A stretch of DNA of 5,855 nucleotides from Methanomassiliicoccus sp. UBA6 (GTDB lineage: Archaea > Thermoplasmatota > Thermoplasmata > Methanomassiliicoccales > Methanomassiliicoccaceae): contig DAVH01000035.1 of the NCBI GenBank assembly GCA_002508545.1, positions 1-5,855 on the forward strand. The letters run 5' to 3'. The notes beneath the pieces were generated by a model. The model was not told where the DNA came from and ran no database searches. It saw only the letters and a list, made by a program, of their open reading frames with translations. Positions 1 through 5,222 of the stretch are shown here, piece after piece (positions within the stretch are counted from its first letter, which is position 1; each line of letters begins with the position of its first letter). A program made the translations under genes and the position numbers.

Positions 1-330
1 GATTCTCCCCCACACCTTCCTTGTTTTTCCTTCTATGATCATCTCTGATCATCCCCGCTTCGATGCCTCTTAGGTAATCTCCACGCTTCGCTAAAGCATT
101 CTTCTGGTCATCGAGTCTTCTTCTGAGATATCGCTGAGCGGTCCTAGTTTCAGAATGTCCTAGAATGTCAACGGCCTCGGCGATACCCATACCCGCATTG
201 CCGTGAAATTATCCGCAGGTCCGGTGAAGGGTGTGATTAGTGATCTTCCTTGGAATGCCAGCTCTCAAAGTGACCCTGATGACGATACTGTTGATAGCGG
301 TCAGCTGAGCTCACTCAGCATCCGTCCCTC
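1..330 (-). pseudogene. Tyrosine recombinase (integrase) C-terminal remnant
   Basis: Translating the minus strand gives the C-terminal catalytic part of a phage-integrase-type tyrosine recombinase, running off the left edge. In order I see AGIPRKITNHTLHRTC (box II region, HTLHR at 235-221), an in-frame TAA (211-209), FHGNAGMGIAEAVDILGHSE (GHS at 160-152) and TRTAQRYLRRRLDD, with the presumed nucleophilic Tyr at 130-128, then a basic tail. The family normally reads H-x-L-R-H-T; here His and Arg are swapped (HTLHRT), which moves the catalytic Arg. A second in-frame TGA lies at 313-311, and further upstream the frame is broken. Intact enzymes of this family insert or excise mobile DNA, often at tRNA genes; no tRNA is visible here. 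Two stops plus the altered box make this a dead scar, unless the stops are sequencing errors. Family recognition is firm; the upstream limit is approximate. Confidence 0.8.
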
Positions 331-397
331 TGATAGATCTAGCCTACGCTTATCATCCAGTCATTGAGTTTATGCAATTTTATCGCGTAAAAATCCT

Positions 398-405
398 ATT
401 TATAT
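398..405 (+). promoter_or_regulatory. TATA-box-like promoter of the 441 gene
   Basis: The sequence ATTTATAT, preceded by an A-run (GTAAAAATCC) that could act as a TFB recognition element, lies about 40 bases before the TTG start at 441. This predicts a transcript start near 427 and a short leader. The spacing closely matches that of the paralogous gene at 3296. Confidence 0.6.
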
Positions 406-440
406 GCCACATGTCTCTCACACTCGTTGGGTTGTGCTGA

Positions 441-1088
441 TTGGTCGATGAAGCAAATGGAAGCAAGCCAAAGGCGGATAGGCATAAAGGCAAGCTCTTG
501 GTTGCTATGTCAGCCGTCCTTCTGGTAGCGGTGCTGGTAATGGCACTAGTGGTTTCATCATCCGGAGAAGCACCTGAAAGCGGGAATGAGGATGAACTAG
601 TCAGCGGTGTAGCATCGGACTTCATGGTAAATGAGAACGATATCGGCGCTATTTGGACAGTCTCACCGTACATTCCCGATTCCATAGACAATCCAGAGGT
701 CACCAGCTACTCTTTTTCCGGATTCGAGCAACTAAATTCCTCTGGTGATGTGCACTACCGGGTCGAGATAGCAATAGCGGTATTCAACTCGGTCGATAAC
801 GCCTCGGCTTTTATCGACAAGTGCATTGAGACCCACATAAAGGACAGCTCTGGCCTCGAACCGGGCACTTCGCCTTATCCGGTATTCCTTACCAACGTCA
901 GCATTGGCGATAGAGGGGGCATCTTGTTTGGGCCAGGCATAACCCCTTGGAATGAAGTAAAATGGTTATTGTTCGTAGACAAGAACGTCGTTTGTAGCAT
1001 TCGGTACCACGACATGACGAGCTACGATCCGCTTCCCAACGAGCTCCTGATCGACCTGGCGAACAAGGTGGAATCAAGGATAAAATAA
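441..1088 (+). CDS. Membrane-anchored exported protein, paralog of the 3296 gene
   Basis: A 215-residue protein that I cannot assign to a named family. Residues 1-17 are a short charged cytoplasmic tail, residues 18-40 a hydrophobic helix (signal anchor), then an acidic linker (about 43-52) and one extracellular domain. That domain has a D-x-G-x-x-W motif near its start (NDIGAIW), a central VEIAIAVFNSVDNASAF strand-helix, VSIGDRGGI, a KWLLFVDKNVVCSIRY strand pair and a closing amphipathic helix. Sequons include NSS, NAS and NVS. The TTG start is chosen because the first residues (MVDEA) and the DNA GGTCGATGAAG match the ATG start of the paralog at 3296; the ATG at 448 is out of frame. C-terminal residues 193-210 (TSYDPLPNELLIDLANKV) are identical in that paralog. 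The fold pattern loosely recalls PsbP/LpqN-type bacterial lipoprotein domains, which is inference only. No catalytic motif is seen. Confidence 0.85.
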   Translation: MVDEANGSKPKADRHKGKLLVAMSAVLLVAVLVMALVVSSSGEAPESGNEDELVSGVASDFMVNENDIGAIWTVSPYIPDSIDNPEVTSYSFSGFEQLNSSGDVHYRVEIAIAVFNSVDNASAFIDKCIETHIKDSSGLEPGTSPYPVFLTNVSIGDRGGILFGPGITPWNEVKWLLFVDKNVVCSIRYHDMTSYDPLPNELLIDLANKVESRIK

Positions 1089-1200
1089 TCCACAGAACAT
1101 TAGAAACATACACAATCGACTGATTCGCTCTGGCTCATCGAGTTTTCAGTATTAATTTAAAGATATATCAAGTCGAGAGTAGGGTTTCCCGCCTCCATAG

Positions 1201-1207
1201 TTTTATT
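1201..1207 (+). promoter_or_regulatory. Candidate TATA box of the 1242 gene
   Basis: TTTTATT lies about 38 bases before the ATG at 1242, the same spacing as the TATA-like boxes of the related genes at 441 and 3296. A second A/T-rich stretch with GATATAT (1162-1168) could be an alternative, more distant promoter. The 153-base gap after the 441 gene suggests independent transcription rather than an operon. Confidence 0.45.
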
Positions 1208-1241
1208 GCTCCCGCATGATATTTCATCAAGTGGGGGAATT

Positions 1242-1802
1242 ATGGTCAAGAAGGTTAAGGTCATTGCCGTTATTGTCGCGATCGTTGTGGTCGCCTCTGC
1301 CCTGTTCGTTTATACCGACATGAGCCGTCCCAGACCTTCAGAGGCGGAGATAACTATCATAGGCGCAAGCGACCTCGGCCCGAAATGGACGGGCGGCGAG
1401 GGCTATAGTGGTAAGCCGCCTCAGTATCAGCAACCGGGTCTCGATTCTTTCGTTGACCATTGGTTCTACAACGGGACCGATACGTTCTGGGTCTCGATTC
1501 GCGTTTATAATTCGACCTCGGAGTGCCAGGCCGCATATCAGGTTCTGAATGACAATTTTTACGAGCACAGGGAATGGAACAATTACACTACCATTCGGAT
1601 AGCCGATGCTGGCTTCCTGGGGTGGGAAAAATACAACTCGACTCACCGCTACCCGTTCATTGGTTTCATGGAGGGGAGGGTGTTGTGCCATGTCCAGGCA
1701 GATAGCATGGGTCATTATTCCCAACAGACGGTTGACACGGCCCTGTTTGTTGCGCACCAGCAGGAGGAAAAGATCAAGTTGCGCGAGAATATCGATGGAT
1801 AG
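1242..1802 (+). CDS. Small membrane-anchored exported protein, diverged relative of the 441/3296 pair
   Basis: A 186-residue protein with a short basic start (MVKKVK), one hydrophobic helix (about residues 7-22) and one extracellular domain. It follows the same order of elements as the flanking paralogs: DLGPKW (compare DIGAIW and DMGADW), FWVSIRVYNSTSECQAAYQV (compare VEIAIAVFNSVDNASAF), IADAGFLG (compare VSIGDRGG), a late VLCHVQ strand (compare VVCSIRY) and a lysine- and glutamate-rich C-terminal helix. Sequons NGT, NST (twice) and NYT suggest surface exposure. The ATG at 1242 is preferred over an in-frame TTG at 1206: it follows a G-rich ribosome-binding-like stretch (GTGGGGGA, 1231-1238) and places the basic residues and helix at the N-terminus as in a signal anchor. 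The homology to the pair is read by eye and is weak; it is an inference. Function unknown. Confidence 0.8.
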   Translation: MVKKVKVIAVIVAIVVVASALFVYTDMSRPRPSEAEITIIGASDLGPKWTGGEGYSGKPPQYQQPGLDSFVDHWFYNGTDTFWVSIRVYNSTSECQAAYQVLNDNFYEHREWNNYTTIRIADAGFLGWEKYNSTHRYPFIGFMEGRVLCHVQADSMGHYSQQTVDTALFVAHQQEEKIKLRENIDG

Positions 1803-1809
1803 GTTGCCG

Positions 1810-1832
1810 CTCAATCTCCCGTTGAGGGAGGT
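1810..1832 (+). other. Short hairpin pair just after the 1242 gene
   Basis: Shortly after the stop codon CTCCC (1816-1820) pairs with GGGAG (1826-1830) around a 5-base loop. CTCAA (1810-1814) can alternatively pair with TTGAG (1822-1826), which excludes the first stem. It may help 3'-end formation, but no T-run follows, so a terminator is not established. Confidence 0.3.
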
Positions 1833-1982
1833 TCGGGTTGCTCTCTATGGCAACAATCCCCATAAGCTCACGTCAGCCTCCAGGGTGCCCATCTCGGCCC
1901 TCGTATTTCCGCCTCGCTTTGCGGGTCCCCTCCGCCCGCGGCAGACCGATGGAGGATAGGGTGTTGTGAGACCTAACGGACG

Positions 1983-2011
1983 GTCATGTCCATGACGAAC
2001 GCAAGAGCGTT
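1983..2011. repeat. Two adjacent perfect inverted repeats in a convergent gap
   Basis: GTCATG-TC-CATGAC (1983-1996) and AACGC-AAGA-GCGTT (1998-2011) lie one base apart, 32 bases past the stop of the minus-strand gene ending at 2044. Both can form hairpins on either strand. They sit in the 241-base convergent gap 1803-2043, which holds no gene I can support. A role in ending transcription from one or both sides is a guess. Confidence 0.4.
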
Positions 2012-2043
2012 ACAGTGTTTGGCCGATCCTTATGTCCCTCTGA

Positions 2044-3024
2044 TCAGTTCTGCCCCTTCGGGCCGAAGTAGAAAACGAAGTACGCGCTCGTCACATGGTC
2101 GTGATATTCAATGGCCTCATCTGAGCCCTTGCACAATACCACAAACCAGTAGATGCCCGGTTCCACGGTAACGTTCGTCTCTCCCGGGTCGCCGGCTGAT
2201 CTGCTCAGGTCCTCGCGGAACCGGAACTGCCCATTGGCATCTATGCTCTTGAGGTCGTTGAGGTCCATCACGTACGCTGTGGCGTTTCCGCCGATGATAT
2301 AGTGGAGCTGTTGGCCCTGCGATATCTGGACCGAGCCGTAGACGTATCCGGACCCCATGCCCGGTTGGTCATAACCAAAAGAATGAGAGCCTGCCTTGGT
2401 GGAGGGCGTGTTGAGCACCTCGACATTTACCGTCCTCATCGTCTTGTCCGCTGAATGGATCATGGTGTTATTCGTCGCCGTCAGTTCATAGGTATAGTGA
2501 TAAAGCCCGGTCATGCTGGAGACCGTCCAGCGGTACACCAGGTAGGAGTCGACGCCCACATCGATCAAGATCACCTCATCATTTCCAGGGTAGAACCAAT
2601 AGACCGTGGTGACGCACTTTGGTCCGAAGGGAGTAGCTATCTGCTCCGTCCCGATGATCTGTCCGCTGCTCGGGGCACCATAGAAGACCTTGAAATCGTG
2701 GCCGAACTCGGGGATGAGAGAGTGGCCATCGCTCATACGGAAACAGCTTACCGCGGATTCCGAGGCACCGTTCACCGTGACATTAGTGCCCATAATAGAG
2801 GTGAATGACGAGTTGTTATAGGAGCCGGAAAAATCGTAGTGAAGGAAGTCACCAGCCTGAAGGATCTGGTGGTTCGGGTTCGAGGCGGCCGGCATAATGA
2901 ATGGTGATGCGATGAGCATGCCGACCATGCCCACGGCTATGATAGCTACTATGGACCATCTCTTCCACTTCTTTTTTCCTCCGGATCCATCTAGTCCTTT
3001 TCCGGCTCCGCCACTATCCTTCAA
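2044..3024 (-). CDS. Membrane-anchored, sequon-rich exported protein of unknown function
   Basis: A 326-residue protein. Residues 1-23 form a Gly/Lys-rich cytoplasmic tail (KKKWKRW just before the membrane), about 24-43 a single hydrophobic helix, and the rest is extracellular and rich in beta strands and aromatics. Sequons (NSS, NVT, NNT, NAT) occur throughout. The final ~100 residues show alternating strands, GQQLHYIIGGNATAYVMD, and a TVEPGIYWFVV turn followed by a last strand. That resembles small beta-sandwich modules such as PPC or GOLD-like domains that end exported proteins; the resemblance is inferred by pattern only. The TTG start fits the basic tail and the TATA-like box 30-40 bases upstream; the next Met residues lie inside the membrane helix. 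It runs opposite to and between the three related surface proteins but shows no obvious homology to them. No catalytic motif is recognised. Confidence 0.85.
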   Translation of the reverse strand: MKDSGGAGKGLDGSGGKKKWKRWSIVAIIAVGMVGMLIASPFIMPAASNPNHQILQAGDFLHYDFSGSYNNSSFTSIMGTNVTVNGASESAVSCFRMSDGHSLIPEFGHDFKVFYGAPSSGQIIGTEQIATPFGPKCVTTVYWFYPGNDEVILIDVGVDSYLVYRWTVSSMTGLYHYTYELTATNNTMIHSADKTMRTVNVEVLNTPSTKAGSHSFGYDQPGMGSGYVYGSVQISQGQQLHYIIGGNATAYVMDLNDLKSIDANGQFRFREDLSRSAGDPGETNVTVEPGIYWFVVLCKGSDEAIEYHDHVTSAYFVFYFGPKGQN

Positions 3025-3053
3025 TTTATCCCCGAACCAATATCATTCTCAGA

Positions 3054-3063
3054 CATAAAAAAG
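3054..3063 (-). promoter_or_regulatory. TATA-like promoter of the 3024 minus-strand gene
   Basis: Read on the minus strand this is CTTTTTTATG, centred about 34 bases before the TTG start at 3024. This predicts a very short leader (under about 10 bases), so translation may be close to leaderless; no clear Shine-Dalgarno sequence is present. Confidence 0.45.
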
Positions 3064-3220
3064 ATGGTTCCCCCGACGCCAGTCCATTATACTATCAGTT
3101 AATGCCTTCGCTTTCAACCTCGCTCCTGATCCGATCATACACCTCAAGGAGGGGACAAGCAGACCAGTCTGACACAGTGAACTAATCTCACGGACCGAGC
3201 CTCGCCGATGGTAATTATAA

Positions 3221-3262
3221 GATTTATATGGAAATATATTGAAATTAGAATTTACTTATATT
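3221..3262 (+). promoter_or_regulatory. Stacked TATA-like boxes upstream of the 3296 gene
   Basis: This A/T-rich stretch holds GATTTATATG (3221-3230), AAATATATT (about 3232-3240) and ACTTATATT (3254-3262). The last lies about 38 bases before the ATG, the same spacing as in the paralog at 441, so it is the likeliest core promoter. The upstream copies could be alternative start points or regulator-binding DNA. The 271-base divergent gap 3025-3295 has no gene; it also holds a small inverted repeat CAGAC-CA-GTCTG at 3160-3171. Confidence 0.55.
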
Positions 3263-3282
3263 GGCCGGTGTGATTGAATTCC

Positions 3283-3290
3283 AGAGAGGA
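3283..3290 (+). promoter_or_regulatory. Ribosome binding site of the 3296 gene
   Basis: AGAGAGGA, five bases before the ATG at 3296, is a purine-rich Shine-Dalgarno-like sequence. The paralog at 441 has a TTG start and no comparable site, so the two may be translated with different efficiency. Confidence 0.5.
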
Positions 3291-3295
3291 ACGAA

Positions 3296-4015
3296 ATGGT
3301 CGATGAAGCCGGGGATGGCAATCCTATCGGGAAGAGGGGAACAATGCTAGGGGCCGTATTGGCCATTGTATTGGTCGCGGTTCTGGTGACAGCGCTCATG
3401 CTCTCGTCTGCCGGAAGAGCGCCTGGTGGAAATGAGGACGACATAGATACATCGGATGATGTGGAGGAGGATAAGCTGGTCAGCGGCTTAGCTACCGACC
3501 TCCTCCTCGATCAGAGCGACATGGGCGCTGATTGGGACGCAACCCCGGTGATCGTCAATGCCAGCCACGATCTGATAACGGTGGATGCGATCTATCAGGC
3601 AGTCGTGAGCGATGCCACCATCACCTTCTCGCAGAACAACTCCACCGGCCATCTGCATTACTGGATCGATGTAGCGGTGATCGTGTTCAACACGACCGAG
3701 GACGCCATGACCTACTACAACATAACAGCGGTCGCGGATAGGCCTTACCAAGGCGACCCAGGCGTGTTACCAGAGATTCCGGTCATCATTGCCAACGTCA
3801 GCGTAGGCGATGGAGGGATCATCCTCGACGGGCCCCACATTACCCTTGGGCATGAAGCGAAGTGGTTGTTCTTCATCGACAGGAACGTGGTCTGCATGAT
3901 CGCGTACCATGACCTAACGAGCTATGATCCCCTGCCCAACGAGCTCCTGATCGACCTGGCGAATAAGGTGGACGCGAAGATCGTGGCATCCCTCGAGCAA
4001 AGCGATCCAGCCTGA
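3296..4015 (+). CDS. Membrane-anchored exported protein, paralog of the 441 gene
   Basis: A 239-residue protein with a cytoplasmic tail (1-16), one hydrophobic helix (about 17-38) and one extracellular domain. It aligns with the 441 product along its whole length: MVDEA start, LVSGLATD after the linker, DMGADW, VAVIVFNTTEDAM, NVSVGDGGII, KWLFFIDRNVVCMIAYHDLTS, and identical residues TSYDPLPNELLIDLANKV (208-225). Differences are an extra acidic stretch in the linker (about 47-60, DDIDTSDDVEEDK), a longer region around residues 95-112 and a 14-residue C-terminal extension. Sequons are plentiful (NAS, NNS, NST, NTT, NIT, NVS), pointing to a glycosylated surface location. The ATG with the preceding purine-rich site sets the start. 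Duplication within the locus is the simplest origin. No enzyme motif is seen; a binding or sensing role on the cell surface is only inference. Confidence 0.88.
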   Translation: MVDEAGDGNPIGKRGTMLGAVLAIVLVAVLVTALMLSSAGRAPGGNEDDIDTSDDVEEDKLVSGLATDLLLDQSDMGADWDATPVIVNASHDLITVDAIYQAVVSDATITFSQNNSTGHLHYWIDVAVIVFNTTEDAMTYYNITAVADRPYQGDPGVLPEIPVIIANVSVGDGGIILDGPHITLGHEAKWLFFIDRNVVCMIAYHDLTSYDPLPNELLIDLANKVDAKIVASLEQSDPA

Positions 4016-4033
4016 ACATGTCGGTGGCCAGAT

Positions 4034-4043
4034 GGGGATCCCC
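4034..4043. repeat. Palindrome in the convergent gap after the 3296 gene
   Basis: GGGGATCCCC lies 18 bases past the stop of the 3296 gene, in the 210-base gap 4016-4225 between convergent genes. It is too short in loop to be a confident terminator. Nothing else in this gap looks like a gene: the open frames across it run on into known genes in the wrong frame. Confidence 0.25.
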
Positions 4044-4225
4044 GTGGGACAGCCGGTCTTGGTGCAATAGTCGTGGTTGCCGAAAGTTCACGCGTTGTGG
4101 CCGATACTCGTCCACACGTGCGTCGTTCGGTAAACCACTGCACCGTCATTTCGCACCGTCCGACGAGACTGTCCTCGCATCCGGGCGAGGCCAATGTCGG
4201 CGCGATGTCGCCCCTTCCCGCCTCT

Positions 4226-4459
4226 TCAGACCGATTGCTCCAGGTCGGTCCAGTTGTCGTTATAAGAGCTGGAGAGGAACCCGCTCGCGCTATGGTCCTT
4301 CCTCTCCAGCCTCACCGGCATCCCGCATTTGGAGCACGGCGCCTCCATCGTCGCCTCGCTACAGCGGAAGCGCATCACGCCCTCGGCCCCGCAGGCCGGG
4401 CAGGCTTGTTTCTTAATCACATCGGCGTACTCGCTCATGGTCCGTTGGAGCCAGCTCAT
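4226..4459 (-). CDS. Small zinc-ribbon protein
   Basis: A 77-residue protein with a central zinc-binding knuckle pair: CPAC at residues 20-23 and CSKC at 42-45, with another Cys at 33 (FRC) between them. Together they form a C-x2-C ... C-x2-C zinc ribbon. The rest is a short charged N-terminus (MSEYADVIKK) and a polar tail (SGFLSSSYNDNWTDLEQSV). There is no signal peptide, so it is likely cytosolic. The start at 4459 is the second of two adjacent ATGs and is chosen because GAGGT (4469-4465) lies five bases before it; 4462 or 4438 are alternatives. It is divergent from the flavodoxin gene across 133 bases. Small ribbons like this bind nucleic acid or protein partners; which one cannot be said. 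The downstream reading frame overlaps nothing convincing on the other strand. Confidence 0.75.
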   Translation of the reverse strand: MSWLQRTMSEYADVIKKQACPACGAEGVMRFRCSEATMEAPCSKCGMPVRLERKDHSASGFLSSSYNDNWTDLEQSV

Positions 4460-4464
4460 CATTG

Positions 4465-4469
4465 ACCTC
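4465..4469 (-). promoter_or_regulatory. Ribosome binding site deciding the zinc-ribbon start
   Basis: GAGGT on the minus strand matches the archaeal anti-Shine-Dalgarno core. It is five bases from the ATG at 4459 but only two from the ATG at 4462, so the inner ATG is the better start. Confidence 0.5.
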
Positions 4470-4592
4470 GTTTGCGGGGGGAGGGGACCGAAAGTGCCGT
4501 AGCACGTCAAAATGCCGCACGCCCCTATTGATGCTGCCTGCGCCCTCAACCTCATTAACTTGGCATTCGCTTTGTCCCCTCGGTGTCGGGTC

Positions 4593-5102
4593 ATGAGGAT
4601 CGATATCTATCACGCCTCCAAGTACGGAAACGGGGCAAGGGTGGCCGATGAGCTCGGGAGGCTCATGGCCGCCGGGGGGAACGAGGTCAGCGTCCATCAC
4701 ATCGACGAGCTGAGCCCGAGGGACATCCCTCCCGCCGATCTCTATGTGTTCGGATCGCCGACGCATTTCGGGAAGGCGCCGGGAAACATCATGCGCTTCC
4801 TGAAGAAGGCGAACCTGCCGTCGGGGGCGAGGTACGCCGTGTTCGCGACCTGCAGCGCGACCGTGCCGGACAAGAAGACCGGACGGATGCCAACGGAGGA
4901 GGAGATGGAGAAGATCCGGCGCACGATACCGATGCTGGACGAGCAGCTGAAGGCCAAGGGCATGGTGAAGGTCGCGGAGATGCAGCTCTTCGTCCGGCCA
5001 GATACGATGAAGGGGCCACTGATCGACGGGTGGCAGGACAAGGTGGAGCAGTTCGCCCGTCTTATCGGGACGTCGGGAGGCAAGAGCACCGGAAGCATCT
5101 GA
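4593..5102 (+). CDS. Flavodoxin-like protein
   Basis: A 169-residue protein with the flavodoxin fold, expected to bind FMN and act in cytosolic electron transfer or as a flavin reductase. The first strand and phosphate loop read MRIDIYHASKYGNGARVADEL (loop at residues 8-14), followed by a helix. The second loop VFGSPTHFGKAPGNIMRFL (52-70) matches the family's G-S-P-x-x-F-G-x-x-P segment beside the flavin ring, and YAVFATCSA (81-89) is the third. A helical Lys/Glu-rich insert (about 98-120) and a final strand-helix complete the fold. Length is typical for a single-domain flavodoxin. The phosphate loop ends GNG, where most members have GNT or GNS. The ATG at 4593 is chosen over an ATG at 4512 because it begins directly with the first beta strand and has GGTG seven bases upstream. 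The physiological partner is unknown. Confidence 0.88.
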   Translation: MRIDIYHASKYGNGARVADELGRLMAAGGNEVSVHHIDELSPRDIPPADLYVFGSPTHFGKAPGNIMRFLKKANLPSGARYAVFATCSATVPDKKTGRMPTEEEMEKIRRTIPMLDEQLKAKGMVKVAEMQLFVRPDTMKGPLIDGWQDKVEQFARLIGTSGGKSTGSI

Positions 5103-5183
5103 AGAGCATCGCCGACCCCCTGCGTAAATCTGGTCCAGGGACGCTAGGGAGCGAGGTAAGGAGGACGACAGGTCCATGCCAAC

Positions 5184-5191
5184 CTTTATGG
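5184..5191 (+). promoter_or_regulatory. TATA-like promoter of the MFS transporter gene
   Basis: CTTTATGG is centred about 36 bases before the ATG at 5223, predicting a transcript start near 5212 and a leader of about ten bases. There is no well-placed Shine-Dalgarno sequence, so initiation may be nearly leaderless. Confidence 0.5.
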
Positions 5192-5199
5192 CCCGCGCC

Positions 5200-5211
5200 C
5201 CTCTCAAGAGG
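5200..5211. promoter_or_regulatory. Perfect inverted repeat at the predicted transcript start
   Basis: CCTCT-CA-AGAGG is a 5-2-5 dyad lying between the TATA-like box and the start codon of the transporter gene, over the expected transcription start. It is a candidate operator for a dimeric repressor, a common arrangement for drug-efflux genes. No regulator gene is visible in the window, so this is inference. Confidence 0.35.
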
Positions 5212-5222
5212 CCTTGACCCTC

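Noticed and set aside
36..53. Two copies of TGATCATC ten bases apart
   Set aside because: They fall in the basic tail of the integrase remnant; two short copies are too little to call a repeat element or attachment site.
448..450. ATG as the start of the first surface-protein gene
   Set aside because: It is out of frame with the gene; the paralog supports the TTG at 441.
1338..1814. A 158-codon minus-strand open frame
   Set aside because: It is antisense to the anchored protein at 1242-1802, which has a signal anchor, promoter and family resemblance; the antisense product has none.
1828..1842. GGTTCGGGTT resembling a tRNA T-arm
   Set aside because: No acceptor, D or anticodon stem can be built around it, so it is not a tRNA; I found no other tRNA, rRNA or CRISPR array in the window.
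2455..2808. A 117-codon plus-strand open frame
   Set aside because: It lies inside the minus-strand exported-protein gene, with no promoter or start context of its own.
4018..4465. Two plus-strand open frames of about 130 codons
   Set aside because: Both run across the convergent gap into the reverse side of the zinc-ribbon gene, with Arg/Ser/Pro-rich products and no recognisable domain.
4413..5207. A 264-codon open frame on the minus strand
   Set aside because: It lies opposite the flavodoxin gene; its product is Arg/His/Pro-rich without domain features, as expected for a G+C-rich antisense shadow.
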